Notes: generated by a model not told the origin, from the sequence alone. DNA of 59,142 bases from Oscillospiraceae bacterium (GCA_017538965.1 JAFYHU010000061.1:1-59142); one strand, 5' to 3'. Counted from the stretch's first letter, positions 46,931-56,899 are shown. Numbers and translations: made by a program.

Positions 46931-47143
46931 AATTATGTACTTTACCGGATCGAAACCCGGGAAAGGATTTCGATCCGGAAAGAAACTGCAGCGGAGGGCC
47001 TGAGCTTTCCTCATGCCTGAGGGAAGCAAAGGATACGAAGCTTGCAGTGACGACACTGAAAGGCCATCTCGAATCACGTATTCGTCTGGAACCTCAGTGA
47101 TCACACCGGATTCCCCGGTAACTCTGAACAAGGAGGATAAATC
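46931..47143 (+). other. Structured 213-bp spacer between rpsZ and rpsH
   Basis: The longest gap inside the spc part of the cluster. It holds an 11-bp perfect stem CCGGATCGAAA (46945-46955) / TTTCGATCCGG (46968-46978) with a 12-nt loop and a CCTCA/TGAGG hairpin near 47008-47021. No T-run and no promoter are evident. It may be an S8-type feedback site, an RNA-processing site or a relic. Confidence 0.6.
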
Positions 47144-47542
47144 ATGCAAATCACCGATCCCATTGCTGACATGCTGACCCGTATCCGCAACGCCGGAACC
47201 GCAAAGCATGAAACCGTTGACGTCCCCGCCTCCAAGATGAAGAAGTCCATTGCGGAAATTCTTCTCAACGAAGGCTATATCAAGGGCTATCAGGTTCTTG
47301 ACGACGGCACCCAGGGCGTCATCCGCATTACCCTGAAGTATCTCCCCGGCAAGGAAAAGGCCATCCAGGGTCTCCGCCGCGTCTCCAAGCCCGGTCTGCG
47401 TGTGTATGCCGGCGCCGATGAGCTGCCCAGAGTCCTGAAAGGTCTCGGTATTGCCATCATCTCGACCTCCAAGGGCGTCATGACCGACAAACAGGCCCGC
47501 AAAGAGCATGTCGGCGGCGAAGTCCTTGCGTTTGTATGGTAA
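47144..47542 (+). CDS. rpsH: 30S ribosomal protein S8
   Basis: Platform protein and, in E. coli, repressor of the spc operon. The 132-residue sequence has [31 protein letters not shown], and the C-terminal [38 protein letters not shown] lies upstream, after the long spacer. Confidence 0.98.
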   Translation: MQITDPIADMLTRIRNAGTAKHETVDVPASKMKKSIAEILLNEGYIKGYQVLDDGTQGVIRITLKYLPGKEKAIQGLRRVSKPGLRVYAGADELPRVLKGLGIAIISTSKGVMTDKQARKEHVGGEVLAFVW

Positions 47543-47555
47543 GGAGGGCGGCAAA

Positions 47556-48098
47556 ATGTCTCGAATCGGAAGAGCTCCCATTACCATCCCCGCAGGGGTC
47601 GAAGTCAAAATCGACGAGCACAACCACATCACCGTCAAGGGACCGAAAGGCACGCTGGAGCGCGACCTGGTTCCGCAGATGAAGGTTGAACTCGACGCAG
47701 GCGTCCTCCACGTTGTCCGTCCGGACGACACGAAGGAAAACCGTTCCCTTCACGGCCTGACCAGAACCCTGGTCGACAACATGGTCGTCGGTGTGACCAG
47801 CGGCTTCGAGAAGAAGCTCGAGATCAGCGGCGTCGGCTACCGTGCGGCAAAGGAAGGCAAGAATCTGGTCATGAACCTCGGCTACTCGCATCAGATCATT
47901 GTGCCCGAGACCGAAGACATCCAGATCGATGTTCCCGATGCCAACCACATTGTGATCAAGGGAATCGACAAGCAGAAAGTCGGCCAGTTTGCAGCAGAAG
48001 TTCGTGGCAAGAGACCTCCCGAACCCTACAAGGGCAAGGGCATCAAGTATGACTACGAAGTTGTCCGCCGCAAAGAAGGCAAGACCGGTGCCAAGTAA
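47556..48098 (+). CDS. rplF: 50S ribosomal protein L6
   Basis: Near the factor-binding site. The 180-residue protein has SRIGRAPITIPAGVEV, VKGPKGTLERDL, and the C-terminal RGKRPPEPYKGKGIKYDYEVVRRKEGK. Start at 47556 (AAGGAGG site); 16 in-frame upstream codons lie within rpsH. Confidence 0.98.
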   Translation: MSRIGRAPITIPAGVEVKIDEHNHITVKGPKGTLERDLVPQMKVELDAGVLHVVRPDDTKENRSLHGLTRTLVDNMVVGVTSGFEKKLEISGVGYRAAKEGKNLVMNLGYSHQIIVPETEDIQIDVPDANHIVIKGIDKQKVGQFAAEVRGKRPPEPYKGKGIKYDYEVVRRKEGKTGAK

Positions 48099-48114
48099 AC
48101 GGAGGTGTGCCTGA

Positions 48115-48474
48115 ATGATTAAAAGACCCGATACGCGCGCACAGCGCATGAAGCGTCACAGCAGAGTACGCAGCAAGATCTCCGGTACGCCCGAGCGTCC
48201 CCGTCTGAGCGTGTTCCGCAGTGAAAACAACATTTACGCGCAGATCATTGACGATGTCGCGGGCAACACCCTTGTCTCCGCCTCTACGGTGGAAAAGGGC
48301 TTCGAAGGCAGCGGCGGCAATATCGAGGCTGCGAAGAAGATCGGTGCTCTGGTTGCAGAGCGCGCCCTCAAGAAGGGCATTGAAGAGGTCGTTTTCGACC
48401 GCGGCGGCTACATCTATCACGGCCGCGTCCAGGCTTTGGCCGACGGCGCCCGTGAAGGCGGTCTGAAGTTCTGA
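48115..48474 (+). CDS. rplR: 50S ribosomal protein L18
   Basis: 5S rRNA-binding protein. The 119-residue chain has [35 protein letters not shown] and [26 protein letters not shown]. Normal length; GGAGGTG site. Confidence 0.98.
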   Translation: MIKRPDTRAQRMKRHSRVRSKISGTPERPRLSVFRSENNIYAQIIDDVAGNTLVSASTVEKGFEGSGGNIEAAKKIGALVAERALKKGIEEVVFDRGGYIYHGRVQALADGAREGGLKF

Positions 48475-48491
48475 GGAAGGGGGAAAATGTA

Positions 48492-49016
48492 ATGGCTTAT
48501 AACAATGACAGAAGAGAGCGCCGCAGCAGAGACGAGGCTCCCTCCGAATTTATTGAAAAGGTTGTTTCCCTCAACCGTGTCAGCAAGACCGTCAAGGGCG
48601 GCCGTGTGGCAAAGTTCTCGGCGCTCTGTGTTGTCGGCGACGGCAAGGGCCGCGTCGGTTACGGCATGGGCAAGGCGAGTGAAGTTTCCGAGGCCATCCG
48701 CAAGGGTCTTGAGGATGCCAAGAAGAACATCACGAACATCACCCTGAGCGGAACGACGATTCCCCACGAGGTCATCGGCACCTTCGGTGCCGGCCGTGTC
48801 CTGCTCAAGCCCGCACCGGAAGGCACCGGCGTCATCGCCGGCGGCGCTGTCCGTGCAGTGGTCGAAGCTGCCGGAATCAAGAACATCCGTACCAAGTGCC
48901 TGCGCACCAACAACCCTGCGAACGTTGTTGCCGCCACGATGGAAGGACTGAAGTCCCTGCGTGATGCAGCTCAGGTTGCAGCCGTCAGAGGCAAAAGCCC
49001 CGAAGAAATCGGTTAA
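48492..49016 (+). CDS. rpsE: 30S ribosomal protein S5
   Basis: Shapes the mRNA entry tunnel and decoding fidelity. The 174-residue protein has [55 protein letters not shown] and [16 protein letters not shown]. Confidence 0.98.
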   Translation: MAYNNDRRERRSRDEAPSEFIEKVVSLNRVSKTVKGGRVAKFSALCVVGDGKGRVGYGMGKASEVSEAIRKGLEDAKKNITNITLSGTTIPHEVIGTFGAGRVLLKPAPEGTGVIAGGAVRAVVEAAGIKNIRTKCLRTNNPANVVAATMEGLKSLRDAAQVAAVRGKSPEEIG

Positions 49017-49031
49017 GGGAGGGCATGCACC

Positions 49032-49211
49032 ATGGCTAATCTCAGAATCAAGCTGGTCAAGAGCCTGAACGGCAGACTTGACAGCCATATTGCGACGGCT
49101 CAGTCTCTCGGTCTGTACAAGATCGGCAATGAGACCGTACAGCCCGACAATCCCCAGACCCGCGGCAAGATTGCCAAGATCGGCTATCTGCTCCAGGTCA
49201 CCGAAGAATAA
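49032..49211 (+). CDS. rpmD: 50S ribosomal protein L30
   Basis: Small L30 of 59 residues: MANLRIKLVKSLNGRLDSHIATAQSLGL..GNETVQPDNPQTRGKIAKIGYLLQV. Identified by content and position between rpsE and rplO. GGGAGG lies upstream and AAGGAGG for rplO follows its stop. Confidence 0.96.
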   Translation: MANLRIKLVKSLNGRLDSHIATAQSLGLYKIGNETVQPDNPQTRGKIAKIGYLLQVTEE

Positions 49212-49224
49212 GGAGGGCGAGTAG

Positions 49225-49665
49225 ATGCAGATTCACGAATTATCTCCCATGCCCGGCTCCACGCATGTCGACAAGCGCAAGGGCAGAGGACACGGAACCG
49301 GCAACGGCAAGACGGCCGGCCGCGGCCACAAGGGTCAGAAGGCCCGCAGCGGCGGCGGTGTCCGCATCGGATTTGAAGGCGGCCAGATGCCTCTGGCGCG
49401 CCGCATCCCGAAGCGCGGATTCAACAACATCTTTGCAAAGCCTCTGGAATCGGTCAACGTTTCCGTGCTTGACAGATTTGAAGACGGTGAAGTTGTCGAT
49501 GCCGCAGCGCTGCTGACGAAGGGTATCCTTTCCAAGTGCACCTACGGCGTGAAGTTCCTCGGTGAAGGCGAAGTCACCAGGAAACTGACTGTAAAGGCTG
49601 CTGCTTTCTCCGCAACCGCGAAAGAGAAAATCGAAGCGGCCGGCGGAAAGGCAGAGGTGGTCTAA
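49225..49665 (+). CDS. rplO: 50S ribosomal protein L15
   Basis: Late assembly protein. The 146-residue chain has [43 protein letters not shown]-type N-terminus (Gly/Arg/Lys rich) and [19 protein letters not shown]. Its stop is followed at once by the secY GTG. Confidence 0.97.
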   Translation: MQIHELSPMPGSTHVDKRKGRGHGTGNGKTAGRGHKGQKARSGGGVRIGFEGGQMPLARRIPKRGFNNIFAKPLESVNVSVLDRFEDGEVVDAAALLTKGILSKCTYGVKFLGEGEVTRKLTVKAAAFSATAKEKIEAAGGKAEVV

Positions 49666-50955
49666 GTGCTTCAGACACTGCGCAACGCCTGGAAAATCGA
49701 AGAGCTCCGCAAAAAGATTCTCTTTACGCTGCTGATCGTCCTGCTGTACCGTCTCGGCAATGCCGTGCCGGTGCCGTATGTCAACACCACAGCACTGCAG
49801 TATTATTTTACGCAGCTCCAGAATACGGTTCTGGGCCTCTATAACGTGATGTCGGGCGGCGCTTTCTCAACGGCGACCATCTTCGCCCTGAGCATCCAGC
49901 CCTACATCAACGCCAGCATCATTATCCAGCTCCTTACCATTGCCATTCCCGCTCTGGAACGGATGGCTAAGGAGGAGGGAGAAGAAGGACGCAAGAAAAT
50001 TGCCTCCATTACCCGCTACGCCACCGTCGGCATCGGCCTTCTGATGGGCTTTGCCTACTACATGCTGATGAAGAACAACGGTCTTCTCGCTGAGGAAGCA
50101 AAGGACAGCGTCTGGGCGGCAGTCGTCATCATCCTCACTTTTACCTCCGGCTCGGCCCTCATCATGTGGCTCGGCGAGCAGATCACGGAATTCGGTGTCG
50201 GCAACGGCATCTCGATCATTCTGTTTTCGAGCATCGTATCCCGCCTGCCGCGCAGCATTGTCACCTCCATCTCGAACGTGATCAACGGTTCGCTGAAATG
50301 GTGGGCGGCGGTGCTGGTCTTCCTCGGCGCGCTGCTGCTGATCATCCTGATCGTGTTTGTCAACGATGCCGAGCGCCGTCTTCCCGTCCAGTACGCCAAG
50401 CGTGTCGTCGGCCGGAAGATGTACGGCGGCCAGAGCACGTATCTGCCGATGAAGGTGAATATGTCCGGCGTTATGCCGATCATCTTTGCCCAGTCCATTG
50501 CGATGCTCCCCGCTACCATTGCCGCCATGGCCGGCAGCAAGAGCGACGGCTGGTTTATGAAGCTGTTTGACTCTACGTCCATCACCTATGCCATGATCTA
50601 TTTCCTGCTGATCATCTTTTTTGCCTACTTCTATTCAACGATTCAGTTCAACCCGATTGAAGTGGCGAACAACCTGAAGAAGAACGGCGGATACATTCCG
50701 GGCTTCCGCCCCGGCAAGCCCACCAGCGAGTTTATTCAGAAGGTTCTGAACAAGATCACGCTGTTCGGTGCAATCTACCTGGGCATCGTTGCCTGCGTTC
50801 CGATCCTGGTCTCTCATTTCTCGAATGCAGAATCCTTGACCGGACTGAGCCTTGGCGGAACTTCGATCATCATCGCCGTCGGTGTCGCGCTGGAGACGGT
50901 GCGTGCTCTCGAGGCGCAGATGATGATGCGCAACTACAAGGGCTTCCTGTCCTGA
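49666..50955 (+). CDS. secY: Protein translocase channel SecY
   Basis: Membrane pore for Sec export. The 429-residue protein has ten predicted membrane helices, ALSIQPYINASIIIQLL (helix 2), GEQITEFGVGNGISIILF, YGGQSTYLPMKVNMSGVMPIIFA and RPGKPTSEFI. The start is GTG directly after the rplO TAA, with AGAGGTGG just upstream, implying coupled translation. Confidence 0.98.
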   Translation: MLQTLRNAWKIEELRKKILFTLLIVLLYRLGNAVPVPYVNTTALQYYFTQLQNTVLGLYNVMSGGAFSTATIFALSIQPYINASIIIQLLTIAIPALERMAKEEGEEGRKKIASITRYATVGIGLLMGFAYYMLMKNNGLLAEEAKDSVWAAVVIILTFTSGSALIMWLGEQITEFGVGNGISIILFSSIVSRLPRSIVTSISNVINGSLKWWAAVLVFLGALLLIILIVFVNDAERRLPVQYAKRVVGRKMYGGQSTYLPMKVNMSGVMPIIFAQSIAMLPATIAAMAGSKSDGWFMKLFDSTSITYAMIYFLLIIFFAYFYSTIQFNPIEVANNLKKNGGYIPGFRPGKPTSEFIQKVLNKITLFGAIYLGIVACVPILVSHFSNAESLTGLSLGGTSIIIAVGVALETVRALEAQMMMRNYKGFLS

Positions 50956-50968
50956 GGAGGAGATAAAT

Positions 50969-51601
50969 ATGAAACTGATTCTTCTCGGTGCGCCGGGTGC
51001 CGGCAAAGGTACGCAGGCAGAAATCCTCAGCAATCTTCTGGAAATCCCGACCATCTCGACCGGCAACATTCTGCGTGCTGCCATGAAGAACGGCACGCCG
51101 GTGGGGCTGCAGGCAAAGGCCTATGTCGAATCCGGCAAACTGGTTCCGGATGATGTCATTATCGGCATCGTACAGGAGCGTCTTGCGGAGCCCGACTGCG
51201 CAAACGGCTATATCCTGGACGGCGTCCCCCGGACGATTCCCCAGGCAGAAGCCATGGAAAAGCTCGGCATCAGCGTTGATGTTGCGCTTTCCATCGAAGT
51301 AGAGGACGAGGTTATCGTCAAGCGCATGTCCGGCCGCAGAACCTGCAAAAACTGCAGCAACACCTTCCACGTGGTCAACAATCCTCCGAAGGTGGAGGGC
51401 ATCTGCGACCGCTGCGGCGGCGAGCTGACCATCCGCAAGGATGACGCACCTGAAACCGTGCGAGCCCGTCTGGAAACCTATCACAAAGAGACCGAGCCCC
51501 TGAAGGCCTTCTATCAGGCCCGCGGGAAGCTGGTCACCGTAGACAATCGCCCGACGATCGAAGATACGACGGCTGCCATTCGCGCGGCTCTGAAGATCTG
51601 A
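50969..51601 (+). CDS. adk: Adenylate kinase
   Basis: Interconverts ATP + AMP and 2 ADP. The 210-residue protein has the P-loop GAPGAGKGTQAE, IPTISTGNILRAA, GYILDGVPRTIPQA, and a zinc-binding LID with CKNC and CDRC pairs typical of Gram-positive enzymes. One base separates it from map. Confidence 0.98.
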   Translation: MKLILLGAPGAGKGTQAEILSNLLEIPTISTGNILRAAMKNGTPVGLQAKAYVESGKLVPDDVIIGIVQERLAEPDCANGYILDGVPRTIPQAEAMEKLGISVDVALSIEVEDEVIVKRMSGRRTCKNCSNTFHVVNNPPKVEGICDRCGGELTIRKDDAPETVRARLETYHKETEPLKAFYQARGKLVTVDNRPTIEDTTAAIRAALKI

Positions 51602-51602
51602 G

Positions 51603-52379
51603 ATGTCAGAGACCATCTACATCAAGTCTGACGCGGAAATCGAAGCAATGCGCGTGGCCGGCCGCATCACTGCCGGCGCGCGCAGCATCGCGCGCCAGGC
51701 AGTCCGGGATGGCGTTACGACGAAGGAAATCGACCGCGAGGTGCGGGCCTTTATCCTGAAAAGCGGGGCGAAGCCGACGTTTTATAAATACGGCGGCTTT
51801 CCCGGAAACCTCTGTATTTCCGTCAACGAGGAAGTGATTCACGGGATACCGGGGGCGCGCAGGATACACACGGGCGACATCGTTTCGGTGGATGTCGGAG
51901 CGTTCTGTGGCGGCTTCACCGGCGACTGTGCGGGAACCTATCCTGTCGGCGAAGTGTCGGACGAGGCAAAACGCCTGATGGAAGTGACCCGACAGAGCTT
52001 CTTTGAAGCCCTGAAGGTGGTAAGAGAAGGCAACCGCATCTCGGATATCGGCGCTGCCGTGCAGGAATACTGCGAAAGCCGGGGTTTCGGCGTGGTACGG
52101 GATTACGTCGGCCACGGCGTCGGCCGGCACCTGCATGAAGCGCCGGAAATCCCGAACTACGTTCCCGAGCGTCGGGAGCGGCGTCCGAATCCCCGCCTGG
52201 TAAAAGGCATGTGCCTTGCCATTGAGCCGATGATCACGGCCGGTGACTGGCACATACGGGTCCTGGATAACGATTGGACGGTGGTCACCGTCGACGGCTC
52301 TCTTGCAGCGCATTACGAAAACACGGTCTGTGTGACGGACGGCGAGCCGGAGATCCTGACAATGGCGGATGACATCTGA
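51603..52379 (+). CDS. map: Methionine aminopeptidase, type I
   Basis: Removes N-terminal Met from new proteins; two-metal enzyme. Seen: NEEVIHGIPG, VSVDVGAFCGGFTGDCAGT (two metal Asp), VGHGVGRHLHEAPEIPNY (metal His), IEPMI (Glu) and ENTVCVT (Glu). 258 residues, normal. The start lies one base after the adk stop. Confidence 0.97.
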   Translation: MSETIYIKSDAEIEAMRVAGRITAGARSIARQAVRDGVTTKEIDREVRAFILKSGAKPTFYKYGGFPGNLCISVNEEVIHGIPGARRIHTGDIVSVDVGAFCGGFTGDCAGTYPVGEVSDEAKRLMEVTRQSFFEALKVVREGNRISDIGAAVQEYCESRGFGVVRDYVGHGVGRHLHEAPEIPNYVPERRERRPNPRLVKGMCLAIEPMITAGDWHIRVLDNDWTVVTVDGSLAAHYENTVCVTDGEPEILTMADDI

Positions 52380-52403
52380 GAGCGAACATTGGAGGTTTCT
52401 GCT

Positions 52404-52622
52404 TTGGCTAAAGACGATGTAATTGAACTCGAAGGCACAGTTGTCGAATCCCTGCCCAACACCATGTTCCAGGTGGATATCGGAAACGGGCATATTATTC
52501 TTGCGCACATCTCCGGAAAACTCCGGATGAACTTTATCCGCATTCTCCCCGGCGACAAGGTAACGGTTCAGATGTCTCCCTATGACCTGACCCGCGGCCG
52601 CATCACCTGGAGAAGCAAGTAA
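52404..52622 (+). CDS. infA: Translation initiation factor IF-1
   Basis: OB-fold factor that blocks the A site during initiation. The 72-residue sequence has [50 protein letters not shown] and [16 protein letters not shown] at 52404 is the start: GGAGG ends 8 nt upstream and the family begins MAKxD; the frame continues 5 codons further. Confidence 0.97.
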   Translation: MAKDDVIELEGTVVESLPNTMFQVDIGNGHIILAHISGKLRMNFIRILPGDKVTVQMSPYDLTRGRITWRSK

Positions 52623-52653
52623 AGGCTGCAGTTATCAGTTTGGAGGTATATCA

Positions 52654-52767
52654 ATGAAAGTCAGACCTTCTGTCAAACCCATGTGCGAGAAGTGCAAGAT
52701 CATCAAGCGCAAGGGCAAAGTCATGGTCATCTGCGAGAATCCCAAGCATAAGCAGAGACAGGGCTAA
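52654..52767 (+). CDS. rpmJ: 50S ribosomal protein L36, zinc type
   Basis: 37-residue L36 with [37 protein letters not shown]-type sequence; three Cys and one His bind zinc. GGAGG lies upstream. Found by content between infA and rpsM. Confidence 0.97.
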   Translation: MKVRPSVKPMCEKCKIIKRKGKVMVICENPKHKQRQG

Positions 52768-52867
52768 AACCATTTTATCCGCTTCCGCGGCTCCCTTCCG
52801 GCAGGAATAAGCCGCCGAAGTGAAATCCCAACGGAAGAAAAATCCAAAACGAAAGGAACAAAGTACT

Positions 52868-53236
52868 ATGGCACGTATAGCCGGCGTTGACCTGCCGAAA
52901 GACAAGAGAATCGAAATCGGTCTCACTTATGTCTACGGGATCGGCAGAACCAGCGCAAAGAAAATCCTGGAGAAAACCGGCATCAATCCTGATACCCGCG
53001 TAAAAGACCTGACGGACGAAGAGGAGTCCAAGCTGCGTGAGTGCATCGACCACGGTTATATCGTGGAAGGCGATCTGCGCCGTCAGACTGCTCTCGATGT
53101 CAAGCGCCTCACCGAGATCGGCTGCTATCGCGGCCTTCGTCACCGCAGGGGTCTTCCCGTCCGCGGTCAGAGGAGCAAGACCAACGCCCGTACCCGCAAG
53201 GGACCGAAACGCACGATTGCGAATAAGAAGAAGTAA
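52868..53236 (+). CDS. rpsM: 30S ribosomal protein S13
   Basis: Head protein contacting the P-site tRNA and L5. The 122-residue chain has [47 protein letters not shown]-like block and a basic tail [26 protein letters not shown]-type site upstream; preceded by a 100-bp gap with no gene. Confidence 0.97.
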   Translation: MARIAGVDLPKDKRIEIGLTYVYGIGRTSAKKILEKTGINPDTRVKDLTDEEESKLRECIDHGYIVEGDLRRQTALDVKRLTEIGCYRGLRHRRGLPVRGQRSKTNARTRKGPKRTIANKKK

Positions 53237-53252
53237 AGGAGGGATATGACAC

Positions 53253-53654
53253 ATGGCTGCTAACACCAACAAGAAAAAAGTCCGCACACGCCGCAGAGAG
53301 CGCAAGAACATTGAAAAGGGCCAGGTTCATATCAGCTCTTCTTTCAATAACACCATGGTCACGGTGACCGATACGGCCGGCAACGCCATTTCCTGGGCTT
53401 CCGCCGGCGGCCTCGGTTTCCGCGGCAGCAAGAAATCCACCCCCTTCGCCGCCCAGACTGCGGCTGAAACCGCAGCACGCGCTGCGATGGAGCATGGCCT
53501 GAAGACCGTCGAGGTCTTTGTCAAGGGCCCCGGCTCCGGTCGTGAAGCCGCTATCCGCGCTCTGCAGACGGCGGGACTTGAAGTGACGATGATCAAGGAC
53601 GTTACGCCCATCCCCCACAACGGATGCCGTCCTCCGAAACGTCGCCGTGTCTGA
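53253..53654 (+). CDS. rpsK: 30S ribosomal protein S11
   Basis: Platform protein near the Shine-Dalgarno helix. The 133-residue sequence has [50 protein letters not shown] and the end [18 protein letters not shown]. Confidence 0.98.
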   Translation: MAANTNKKKVRTRRRERKNIEKGQVHISSSFNNTMVTVTDTAGNAISWASAGGLGFRGSKKSTPFAAQTAAETAARAAMEHGLKTVEVFVKGPGSGREAAIRALQTAGLEVTMIKDVTPIPHNGCRPPKRRRV

Positions 53655-53672
53655 TTGAAGGAGGGAATACGA

Positions 53673-54272
53673 ATGGCTAAGAATACGCAGCCGATCGCCA
53701 AGCGCTGCAAGGCCCTCGGTATCAGCCCCGCAGTAATGGGCTATAATAAGAAGGAAACCACCCGCAACAGCAATACGCAGCAGAGACGGAAAAAGTCCGA
53801 GTACGCCACCCAGCTTCAGGAGAAGCAGAAGGTGAAGTTCATCTACGGCGTTCTGGAGAAACAGTTCCTCGGTTACTACGAGAAGGCCGTCCGCATGCCC
53901 GGCAAAGCCGGCGACAACCTGCTGATTCAGCTTGAGAGCCGTCTGGACAATGTGGTTTTCCGCCTTGGGTTTGCGACGACCCGTCGTGAAGCCCGTCAGC
54001 TTGTCAACCACGGTCACTTTACCGTGAACGGCAAAAAGGTCAATATCCCCAGCTATCAGGTCAAGCCCGGCATGGTTATTGAGCTGAAGGAATCCAGCCG
54101 CAAGATCGAGCGCTTCAAGGAGAACATCGAAGCCAACTCGACCGTCGTGGTTCCGAAATGGCTTTCCTTTGACGCAGCGAACATGATCGGCAAGGTCGTC
54201 GCTGCCCCGACGAGAGAGGACATTGAATTCCCGGTCGAAGAGCATCTCATCATCGAGCTGTACTCCAAGTAA
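53673..54272 (+). CDS. rpsD: 30S ribosomal protein S4
   Basis: Assembly initiator and, in many bacteria, feedback regulator. The 199-residue protein has KQKVKFIYGVLEKQF, ESRLDNVVFRLGFATTRREARQLVNHGHFTVNG (S4 RNA-binding domain) and a C-terminal REDIEFPVEEHLIIELYS. The N-terminal region lacks the CxxC zinc pair. Start at 53673 (GGAGG site). Confidence 0.96.
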   Translation: MAKNTQPIAKRCKALGISPAVMGYNKKETTRNSNTQQRRKKSEYATQLQEKQKVKFIYGVLEKQFLGYYEKAVRMPGKAGDNLLIQLESRLDNVVFRLGFATTRREARQLVNHGHFTVNGKKVNIPSYQVKPGMVIELKESSRKIERFKENIEANSTVVVPKWLSFDAANMIGKVVAAPTREDIEFPVEEHLIIELYSK

Positions 54273-54353
54273 TTCATAAACCCTCATCCGAAGCAACAAT
54301 CACCGCGATGCCCGCAGAGGGCAACAGAATAATAAGGAGGGTCAACTAAACAT

Positions 54354-55304
54354 ATGATTGAAATAAAGAAGCCGCGTATTGAATGCATCGAGACCCCCGC
54401 TGATCCCGCATACGGCAAGTATGTGGTAGAACCGCTGGAGCGCGGCTATGGTACAACGCTCGGAAACTCTCTCCGCAGAGTTCTGCTTTCTTCTCTTCCC
54501 GGCACGGCGTTCACCAGCGTGAAGATCGCCGGTGTTCAGCATGAGTTTTCCACGATTCCCGGTGTGGTGGAAGATGTGACGGAGATCGTCCTGAATGTCA
54601 AAGGGATCCTCGCCAGGCTCCATTCCAATGGACCCAAGACCGTCTATCTCGAAGCTTCGGGAGAAGGCACGGTGACGGCCGGCGACATCAAGGCCGATGC
54701 CGAAGTGGAAATTCTCAATCCGGATCACGTGATCGCCCATCTCGGACCGGACGGTGCGCTGAGCATGGAACTGGTTCTGGATCATGGCCGCGGCTATGTC
54801 TCGGCGGACCGGAACAAGAACCCTGCGATGCCCATCGGCACGATCCCGGTTGACTCGATCTACACCCCGGTGCTGAAAGTCAACTACAGCGTCGAGAACA
54901 CCCGTGTCGGCAATCAGACCGACTTTGACAAACTGACAATCGAGGTCTGGACCGACAACACCATGTCCTCGCGCGATGCCGTTTCGCTGGGAGCAAAAAT
55001 CCTCGTCGACCACTTCACTCTCTTCACGGATCTCTCTGAGAATCTGACCGAGAGCAGCGTCGTTGTGGAAAAAGAGGAACAGCAGACCAACGACCTGATG
55101 TCCATTACCATCGAGGAACTGGATCTTTCCGTGCGCAGCTTCAATTGCCTGAAACGCGCAAACATCAACACCGTTGAGGATCTTGTCAGCAAGACCCAGG
55201 AGGAAATGATCAAGGTTCGTAACCTCGGCCGCAAGTCCCTGGAAGAGGTTGAGCACAAGCTCAATCAGATGGGTCTGCACCTGGCCGATGACAGCGACAA
55301 CTGA
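54354..55304 (+). CDS. rpoA: RNA polymerase alpha subunit
   Basis: Assembly platform of RNA polymerase and contact for activators and UP elements. The 316-residue protein has an N-terminal domain with [25 protein letters not shown] and [12 protein letters not shown], a linker near 225-240, and a C-terminal domain with [26 protein letters not shown] and [18 protein letters not shown] upstream. Confidence 0.98.
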   Translation: MIEIKKPRIECIETPADPAYGKYVVEPLERGYGTTLGNSLRRVLLSSLPGTAFTSVKIAGVQHEFSTIPGVVEDVTEIVLNVKGILARLHSNGPKTVYLEASGEGTVTAGDIKADAEVEILNPDHVIAHLGPDGALSMELVLDHGRGYVSADRNKNPAMPIGTIPVDSIYTPVLKVNYSVENTRVGNQTDFDKLTIEVWTDNTMSSRDAVSLGAKILVDHFTLFTDLSENLTESSVVVEKEEQQTNDLMSITIEELDLSVRSFNCLKRANINTVEDLVSKTQEEMIKVRNLGRKSLEEVEHKLNQMGLHLADDSDN

Positions 55305-55322
55305 TACAGGAGGAAATAGACT

Positions 55323-55664
55323 ATGCCCGGAACAAGAAAACTCGGACGGCCGACCGACCAGCGCATGGCGATGCTCCGTCAGCAGGTGACCGATCTGCTC
55401 GACACCGGCAGGATGGAGACCACCGTTACCCGCGCCAAGGAGATCGCACCCATGGCCGAGAAAATGATTACCCTTGGCAAGGCGAAGGATCTCGCTTCCT
55501 ATCGCCAGGCTCTCTCGTTCATCACAAGGGAGAACGTTGCCAAGAAGGTCTTTGACGAGATAGCTCCGAAGTATGCCGACCGCAACGGCGGCTACACCCG
55601 CATCACCCGCACCGGCTTCCGCCGCGGTGATGCTGCCGAGCTGGCAGTGATCGAACTCGTCTGA
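55323..55664 (+). CDS. rplQ: 50S ribosomal protein L17
   Basis: Last gene of the cluster; sits by the tunnel exit. The 113-residue protein has [43 protein letters not shown], and [27 protein letters not shown]. Confidence 0.98.
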   Translation: MPGTRKLGRPTDQRMAMLRQQVTDLLDTGRMETTVTRAKEIAPMAEKMITLGKAKDLASYRQALSFITRENVAKKVFDEIAPKYADRNGGYTRITRTGFRRGDAAELAVIELV

Positions 55665-55669
55665 AACCG

Positions 55670-55699
55670 AAAAAACCCCGGCCGTTTGGCCGGGGTTTT
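55670..55699 (+). terminator. Terminator of the ribosomal cluster
   Basis: 13-bp stem AAAAACCCCGGCC (55670-55682) / GGCCGGGGTTTTT (55687-55699) with a GTTT loop; the T-run forms the end of the stem. Confidence 0.93.
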
Positions 55700-55721
55700 T
55701 CAAATCGAAGGGGGAAACAGC

Positions 55722-56198
55722 ATGGCTGAACAGAAAACAAACGTGATGCGTACGCTGGAGCAGAAGAAGATCGCCTATACTGCGCACTCTTATCCCCACG
55801 GGGATGAGGCGGTGGACGGCGTGACCGCAGCAGCGCTCATCGGCAAGAACCCGGAAGAAGTCTATAAGACGCTGGTCGCCAAAGGCGCGGGCGGAGGCGT
55901 TTATGTTTTTGTAATCCCCGCGGCGAAGGAGCTGGACCTGAAGAAGGCGGCGAAGGCCGTGCGCGAGAAATCGGTCGCGATGATTCCCGTGCGGGATATC
56001 ACCGCGCTTACCGGCTATGTGCGCGGAGGCTGCTCGCCCGTCGGGATGAAAAAGCTCTATCCGACCGTGTTTGATGCCGCCGTCCTCAGTCTGGACACGG
56101 TGACGGTCAGCGCCGGCAAAATCGGCAGTCAGGTGGAAGTAAAGCCGGAACAGCTGATCACTCTCACGCGGGCATCCACGGCCGATCTGACGGTCTGA
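55722..56198 (+). CDS. ybaK: Cys-tRNA(Pro)/tRNA-editing deacylase, YbaK family
   Basis: Trans-editing factor that hydrolyses mischarged Cys-tRNA(Pro). The 158-residue protein has NVMRTLEQKKIAYTAHSY, NPEEVYKTLVAKG, VIPAAKELDLKKAAKA with the catalytic Lys region, and GGCSPVGMKKLYP. Start at 55722 (GGGGGA site); an upstream ATG at 55686 lies in the terminator stem. Eight bases separate it from the HAD gene. Confidence 0.93.
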   Translation: MAEQKTNVMRTLEQKKIAYTAHSYPHGDEAVDGVTAAALIGKNPEEVYKTLVAKGAGGGVYVFVIPAAKELDLKKAAKAVREKSVAMIPVRDITALTGYVRGGCSPVGMKKLYPTVFDAAVLSLDTVTVSAGKIGSQVEVKPEQLITLTRASTADLTV

Positions 56199-56206
56199 GG
56201 AAAAAC

Positions 56207-56845
56207 ATGTTTCAGACCATCCTGTTTGATTTTGACGGCACCGTTTTCGATACCGTGGAAGGCATTACGAAAAGCATCCGCTATGCCCTGCAGAAACACG
56301 GCACAGATGCCGAACTTTCAGAGCTGAGATGCTTTGCCGGTCCGCCGCTGATCGACAAATTTGTCGAGGTATACGGCGTGACGCAGAAGGAGGCGGAGCA
56401 GCTGGTTGTGGATTTCCGGGAGCGCTATAGCCCCGTCGGCGTCTATGAAAGCGCGCCGTTTCCGGGAATCCGGGAGCTGACCGAAAAACTGCACGCCGCC
56501 GGAAAGAAGGTCGGCATCGCGACATCAAAACCGCAGAGCATGGCGGAACTGCTTCTCGAGCGGGACGGACTGCGCGGATGCTTTGATGCGGTCGCCGGCA
56601 GCGACCCGGGGCTGAACAACAACGCCAAATGGGAAGTGGTCTTCCGGGCCATGCAGGCCTGCTCGGCCGCGCCCGAAACGACGGTGCTGGTCGGCGATAC
56701 CAAATACGACGCTGCCGGTGCCCGGCAGGCAGGCATCCCCTGCATCGGCGTTCGCTGGGGCTACGCTGCCGAAGGCGAGCTGGAAGCAGCCGGCATCCCC
56801 ATCGCCGAAACCATGGACGAGCTATATCAAATGCTCACAGAATAA
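56207..56845 (+). CDS. HAD superfamily phosphatase, phosphoglycolate phosphatase-like
   Basis: Predicted small-molecule phosphatase. Motif I FDFDGTVFDT (nucleophile Asp), a helical cap (about residues 15-90), motif II ATSKPQ, motif III Lys in NNAKWEVV, and motif IV VGDTKYDAAGARQAG are all present. The cap sequence (LRCFAGPPLIDKF) resembles the Gph/PgmB-like group of Clostridia. Substrate not assignable. Co-transcribed with ybaK; followed by a strong hairpin. Confidence 0.88.
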   Translation: MFQTILFDFDGTVFDTVEGITKSIRYALQKHGTDAELSELRCFAGPPLIDKFVEVYGVTQKEAEQLVVDFRERYSPVGVYESAPFPGIRELTEKLHAAGKKVGIATSKPQSMAELLLERDGLRGCFDAVAGSDPGLNNNAKWEVVFRAMQACSAAPETTVLVGDTKYDAAGARQAGIPCIGVRWGYAAEGELEAAGIPIAETMDELYQMLTE

Positions 56846-56848
56846 CAA

Positions 56849-56884
56849 TCAGGCCTCGAACCGCATCTGCGGTCCGAGGCCTGA
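56849..56884. terminator. Hairpin between the HAD gene and the cysteine desulfidase gene
   Basis: TCAGGCCTCG (56849-56858) / CGAGGCCTGA (56875-56884) with an inner CCGC-ATCT-GCGG stem. No long T-run on plus; ATTGTTATT follows on minus. Probably ends both converging transcripts. Confidence 0.7.
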
Positions 56885-56899
56885 CGGCATATCAACAGC

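Noticed and set aside
47012-47170. Small frame (about 50 codons) in the rpsZ-rpsH spacer
   Set aside because: No Shine-Dalgarno sequence, no similarity I recognise, and it runs across the rpsH start in another phase.
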